This document shows, piece by piece, positions 60,849-64,000 of a DNA stretch of 64,000 bases. This DNA comes from Protonemura montana (lineage: Eukaryota; Arthropoda; Insecta; Plecoptera; Nemouridae): assembly GCA_947568835.1 (NCBI GenBank), contig OX387603.1, positions 26,436,651-26,500,650 on the forward strand, given 5' to 3'. A model generated the notes under the pieces. That model saw only the letters and a list, made by a program, of their open reading frames with translations, ran no database searches and had not been told where the DNA came from. Within the stretch, counting starts at the first letter, position 1, and each line of letters opens with the position of its first letter. Position numbers and translations under genes: made by a program.

Positions 60849-63356
60849 CGCTTCAAATCGACCATCGACTCTGGAATAATTGCAACTGGTCTACAGGTCT
60901 ATTGGATCCATTGGAAATTGAGCCGGCAGCAATTTTTCAGGAAGCGGGTCCACAATCTGTCCGGTATCACCCCTTCAAAGGTCTTCAGCTCCCTCGAGGA
61001 GTCGTCAATACCCTCTTGTACCGGCACTTGCCGTGATTCGATCGGCTTGCGGTGACAGATAACATGCCATCCTCCGATGGTTTAGTTCAACACCCCCTCC
61101 CCTCCCCTCCCACCCTACAACTCCCCTCCCGAGCGTCCCCCTTGGCAAATGAACTGTGTCAACATTTATCACCGCGATTTGCCGCGTCAGTGCGCGCGCA
61201 TACCACGACAATGGACGTCACAATGGACGCAACAATGGCGGTAGTCGTGGGAAAACACGGGGCTGTGATTTCCGGCTGCCGCAGGAGCCGCTCGATGATG
61301 TAATGTCTGTCATCTCCAAGCAGAACCAGGGACGAACCCCTTTTAGGGCGTCTGCGCTCGGGCTTGCTGCTATGCGTCGTCGTTGCGTCGTCGGTGCATG
61401 GCAAAGGCAGGGATGCGGTTGGTTTGGAATTACCTGGCCGTACAGGTGCTCGAGATGGGAATTGTTCCGCACACCCAGGGTGCAAATGGCCCTCGCCGTT
61501 CTTTCTGAATTTGGCACATGTTCGACCAACACCGTCACGTCCAACACACCTGCGATCCGCTTCCAGGAAGCCCGGACGATGCAAGTTCTCGATCGTGCCG
61601 GCGCGTGCGCACGAAGATGAGATTCTTATGGGAGACTCATGACTCATCGCATGTAGCCCGTTGTAAAACTGTGAAATGTAATGATCTAAGACAAAATCGC
61701 TATTGAGCGAAATAAAAGACAATTATCGTTAATTATTAGGCTTCGCGAATTCACTCCTTGAGCGTTGAAGAGCGATTAAGAGGCTGAATAAGGCGAAAAA
61801 ACTGCGGAAAAACCCGAAAACACATTTAAAAATCTAAATGAATTTGGCAAGCAAACACTTGAGGATCTGTATATGATATACATGATCATGCATGATATAC
61901 CTCAATATTTGCAAAATTGTACTAAGCTTTGTCAAGTTTTTCGCCATAAAATTAATTTTAAAATTTAGCAAAAAGGATTAATTAAAAAAAAATCTAATAA
62001 AAAAGTGATCAGTCCATTTTTTTTAAAACACGTAGCAGATCTAAGTTTAGAGATTTTAATTATCCACTGAAAATGTCATTCGAATCGGTCCAGCTGACAT
62101 TGGTCAGTAACATCCTAACAAACATACAAAAAACAGGTATGATTTTTAAAGTCTAGCCTAAACGAGCCTGACGACAGCAATTATATCTGCATTGCCGGCA
62201 CCATCAGGTACTTCGCATCAATGTTACGTCACGTTATCCTGATCTCGTAAACACAATTAAATCAGTACCGCAATGAATGCTTACAAAAGACAAACAATCA
62301 ATTGAACCACAAAACCCACAGGATCTACCGTGCCTTGGCTGAGGGAAGGGGTAGCTGCCCCATTAGAAAGGTCGAACCATTGAACGGCGTGAGACAAACC
62401 AATACATGGGCCCGACCCCAAACCCCATCCGATTGAGATTTCACGGGTGGTGCTCTGTTTGCAAATATTCTCTCCCATCCCATCCCTCACAGGCCTGGCA
62501 TGTCACGAGCACTCGCCCGGCCAATTTCCCCCTCGTCGGCGCACGCTAGCAAAAAAAGTCGCCCCTTTGTCTGCTACCAAGTACCCGTCTACGCACTGCC
62601 GGGGTGGGGGCGATTGGCTTGCAGAGTGCGACGAATTGGGGGTAATTATTATTCAAACTGTTTACACAAGTTGCGGCTCCCTGACTCGAGTGGGACGGTG
62701 ATAATATGTTTGTGTTTGATGGTCAACTGCCGCGCGATTACACGGATCTTTGTAGATGCAAGCTCAGATGGACGGGGGCGATCGCTTCCCATGGCTCGTG
62801 ATGATGATACGCCGTACAGACAAAACGCAAAAACATGTCGACAGGGGCGGAAATGCTCGAGGACTCGCTGGTTCCAAACGTGTACCAAAAAAATATTAAC
62901 TGCATGCTTCAAGTCTATAAAAATATTCAGGGCAGTTGGCCGAGTTTTGTTTGATTTGTTTGTTGCGAATGTCAGGTTTTCTTTGACTCATGTGAGCAGT
63001 CAATGAGCTAACTGTAATCTTCAGACAGATTGATGTCCGGTCGGTCCTGTTGCCTGGACAGCGTTCAGAACTCGCCGTAATGCAAGACGCAGACTCGTGG
63101 AATCATCAATGTTTTCCAAAGCAAATCAGAGCAGTAACCATTTTCAAAAGTCCCATGGAAATAATTAGACCGATGAAAACAAAATTGAAAAGTCGCCCTC
63201 GGCCGATAAGCCTCATTGTTGGAATCGACTGTGAAAGTGGCTCCCCCTCCCCCACCCCCCGGTTTAAACACGGTGTTTACCGGCCATGTCTTTGTGTCTT
63301 CCAAGCCGCGTTTGACCCGGACTATAATCTCCCACCCCCTGATTTGCATGTGGATG

Positions 63357-63358
<2 letters not shown>

Positions 63359-63393
<35 letters not shown>
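63359..63393. repeat. Poly-G run of about 35 bases
   Basis: Uninterrupted G-run after GATGCC, followed directly by CACGTGGC, with a second GCACGTGCC at 63413. The length may be affected by assembly or sequencing error. Confidence 0.85.
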
Positions 63394-63396
<3 letters not shown>

Positions 63397-64000
63397 GTGG
63401 CTTTGGGTGGGAGGCACGTGCCCTATGTACGGGGTAAGCTGACAGGCGGATGGGAAGCGTCGTCGCCTCGCGGTCACCTGACGTCAGGGTGGGGGAGGGG
63501 GGCGGCAAGGCGTATGGGAAGATGCCGGGATTATCTTCCGGGGTCTGTACCGTCCAATGTAGCCGACCGTGGCTCGGTTTAATTGTTGTGATAACGGTAG
63601 TGCTTGTTCTCGTCTGATTCGAAGTGAGGCGGCGATGTTGGATCGTTCTGTGTCGAGATGAGAACGGGGCCCGGGAAATCGCACTCGATGTGTTTTAAAA
63701 TATATCAACTATAAAACGGGTGGTGAAACATCTGGGAATCTCCAAAGATTGCTCGCAATCAAACGGTCCTGGGATTCGAAATCGAACTCGAATTTGTCTC
63801 CATGTTTTCAACTTGTTCCTGGACCGCAGATGAACTCTTAATTTAGATAACATGTGTCTTTTTTATTTTTTATTTTTGATACAAAATCAAATAATAAACA
63901 AAATAAATACACATATTAACATAAAACCTGGTGAAAGATGCAGTGCAAATTATTTAGGTAAGGCAAACACTTTATTCATGAGCCACTAATGGCGTTGAGG

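Larger units (their letters stand above)
58589..64000. other. Right-hand 5.4 kb, no gene supported
   Basis: Contains the transporter 3' UTR, of uncertain end. GC-rich patches occur at 58730-58990, 60050-60400 and 61030-61620. The 58860-58980 patch has promoter-like marks (CCAATGGGCG, TCATATAGGC), but no first exon could be identified. Overlapping ORFs on both strands around 61156-61722 reflect GC content and have no domain. Confidence 0.45.

Noticed and set aside
61156-61722. Overlapping ORFs of 154 and 187 codons on opposite strands
   Set aside because: Both arise in a GC-rich patch with few stops. Neither has domains, splice context or repeats typical of coding DNA.

Overview
The window looks like nuclear DNA of an arthropod. 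Its genes are split by many spliceosomal introns, exons are GC-richer than the AT-rich introns and spacers, and a facilitated-trehalose-transporter-type gene sits beside a corkscrew/SHP2 orthologue. A chelicerate such as a tick or mite would fit, but the sequence does not prove it. No prokaryotic operons, CRISPR arrays, intact rRNA genes, LTR retroelements or virus-like elements were seen.

Layout. (1) 409-10469, plus strand: the 3' part of a large coiled-coil gene that enters from the left. All splice phases agree, and it has two alternative 3' ends (stops at 8071 and 10469) that encode related C-termini. (2) 10.9-11.6 kb: a LINE fragment. 11977-14130, minus strand: a candidate two-exon gene of unknown function. 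(3) 14141-21898: a 7.76-kb foldback-type DNA element with ~2.85-kb near-identical inverted arms, a 10-bp target duplication and a ~2.1-kb core. (4) 24389-27322, minus: XXYLT1 (xylosyltransferase acting on Notch-type O-glycans), head-to-head with 27739-27993, plus: a COX14-like mitochondrial protein. (5) 29877-45950, plus: a complete 13-exon corkscrew/SHP2 (PTPN11) gene encoding 631 aa. (6) 49257-58588, plus: an SLC2-family Tret1-like sugar transporter of about 535 aa, with three candidate first coding exons in the same splice phase and a 114-bp tandem satellite in one intron. (7) 58.6-64 kb: no supported gene; G-runs, CACGTG clusters and a perfect hairpin.

The genes are not an operon. What connects the window is repeat activity: tRNA-derived SINEs, a 5S-rRNA-derived SINE family (two copies about 48 kb apart), several MITE families with target duplications, two LINE 3' fragments and the large foldback element.

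Exon limits come from reading AG/GT borders and checking phase by hand. There was no transcript evidence and no database search.
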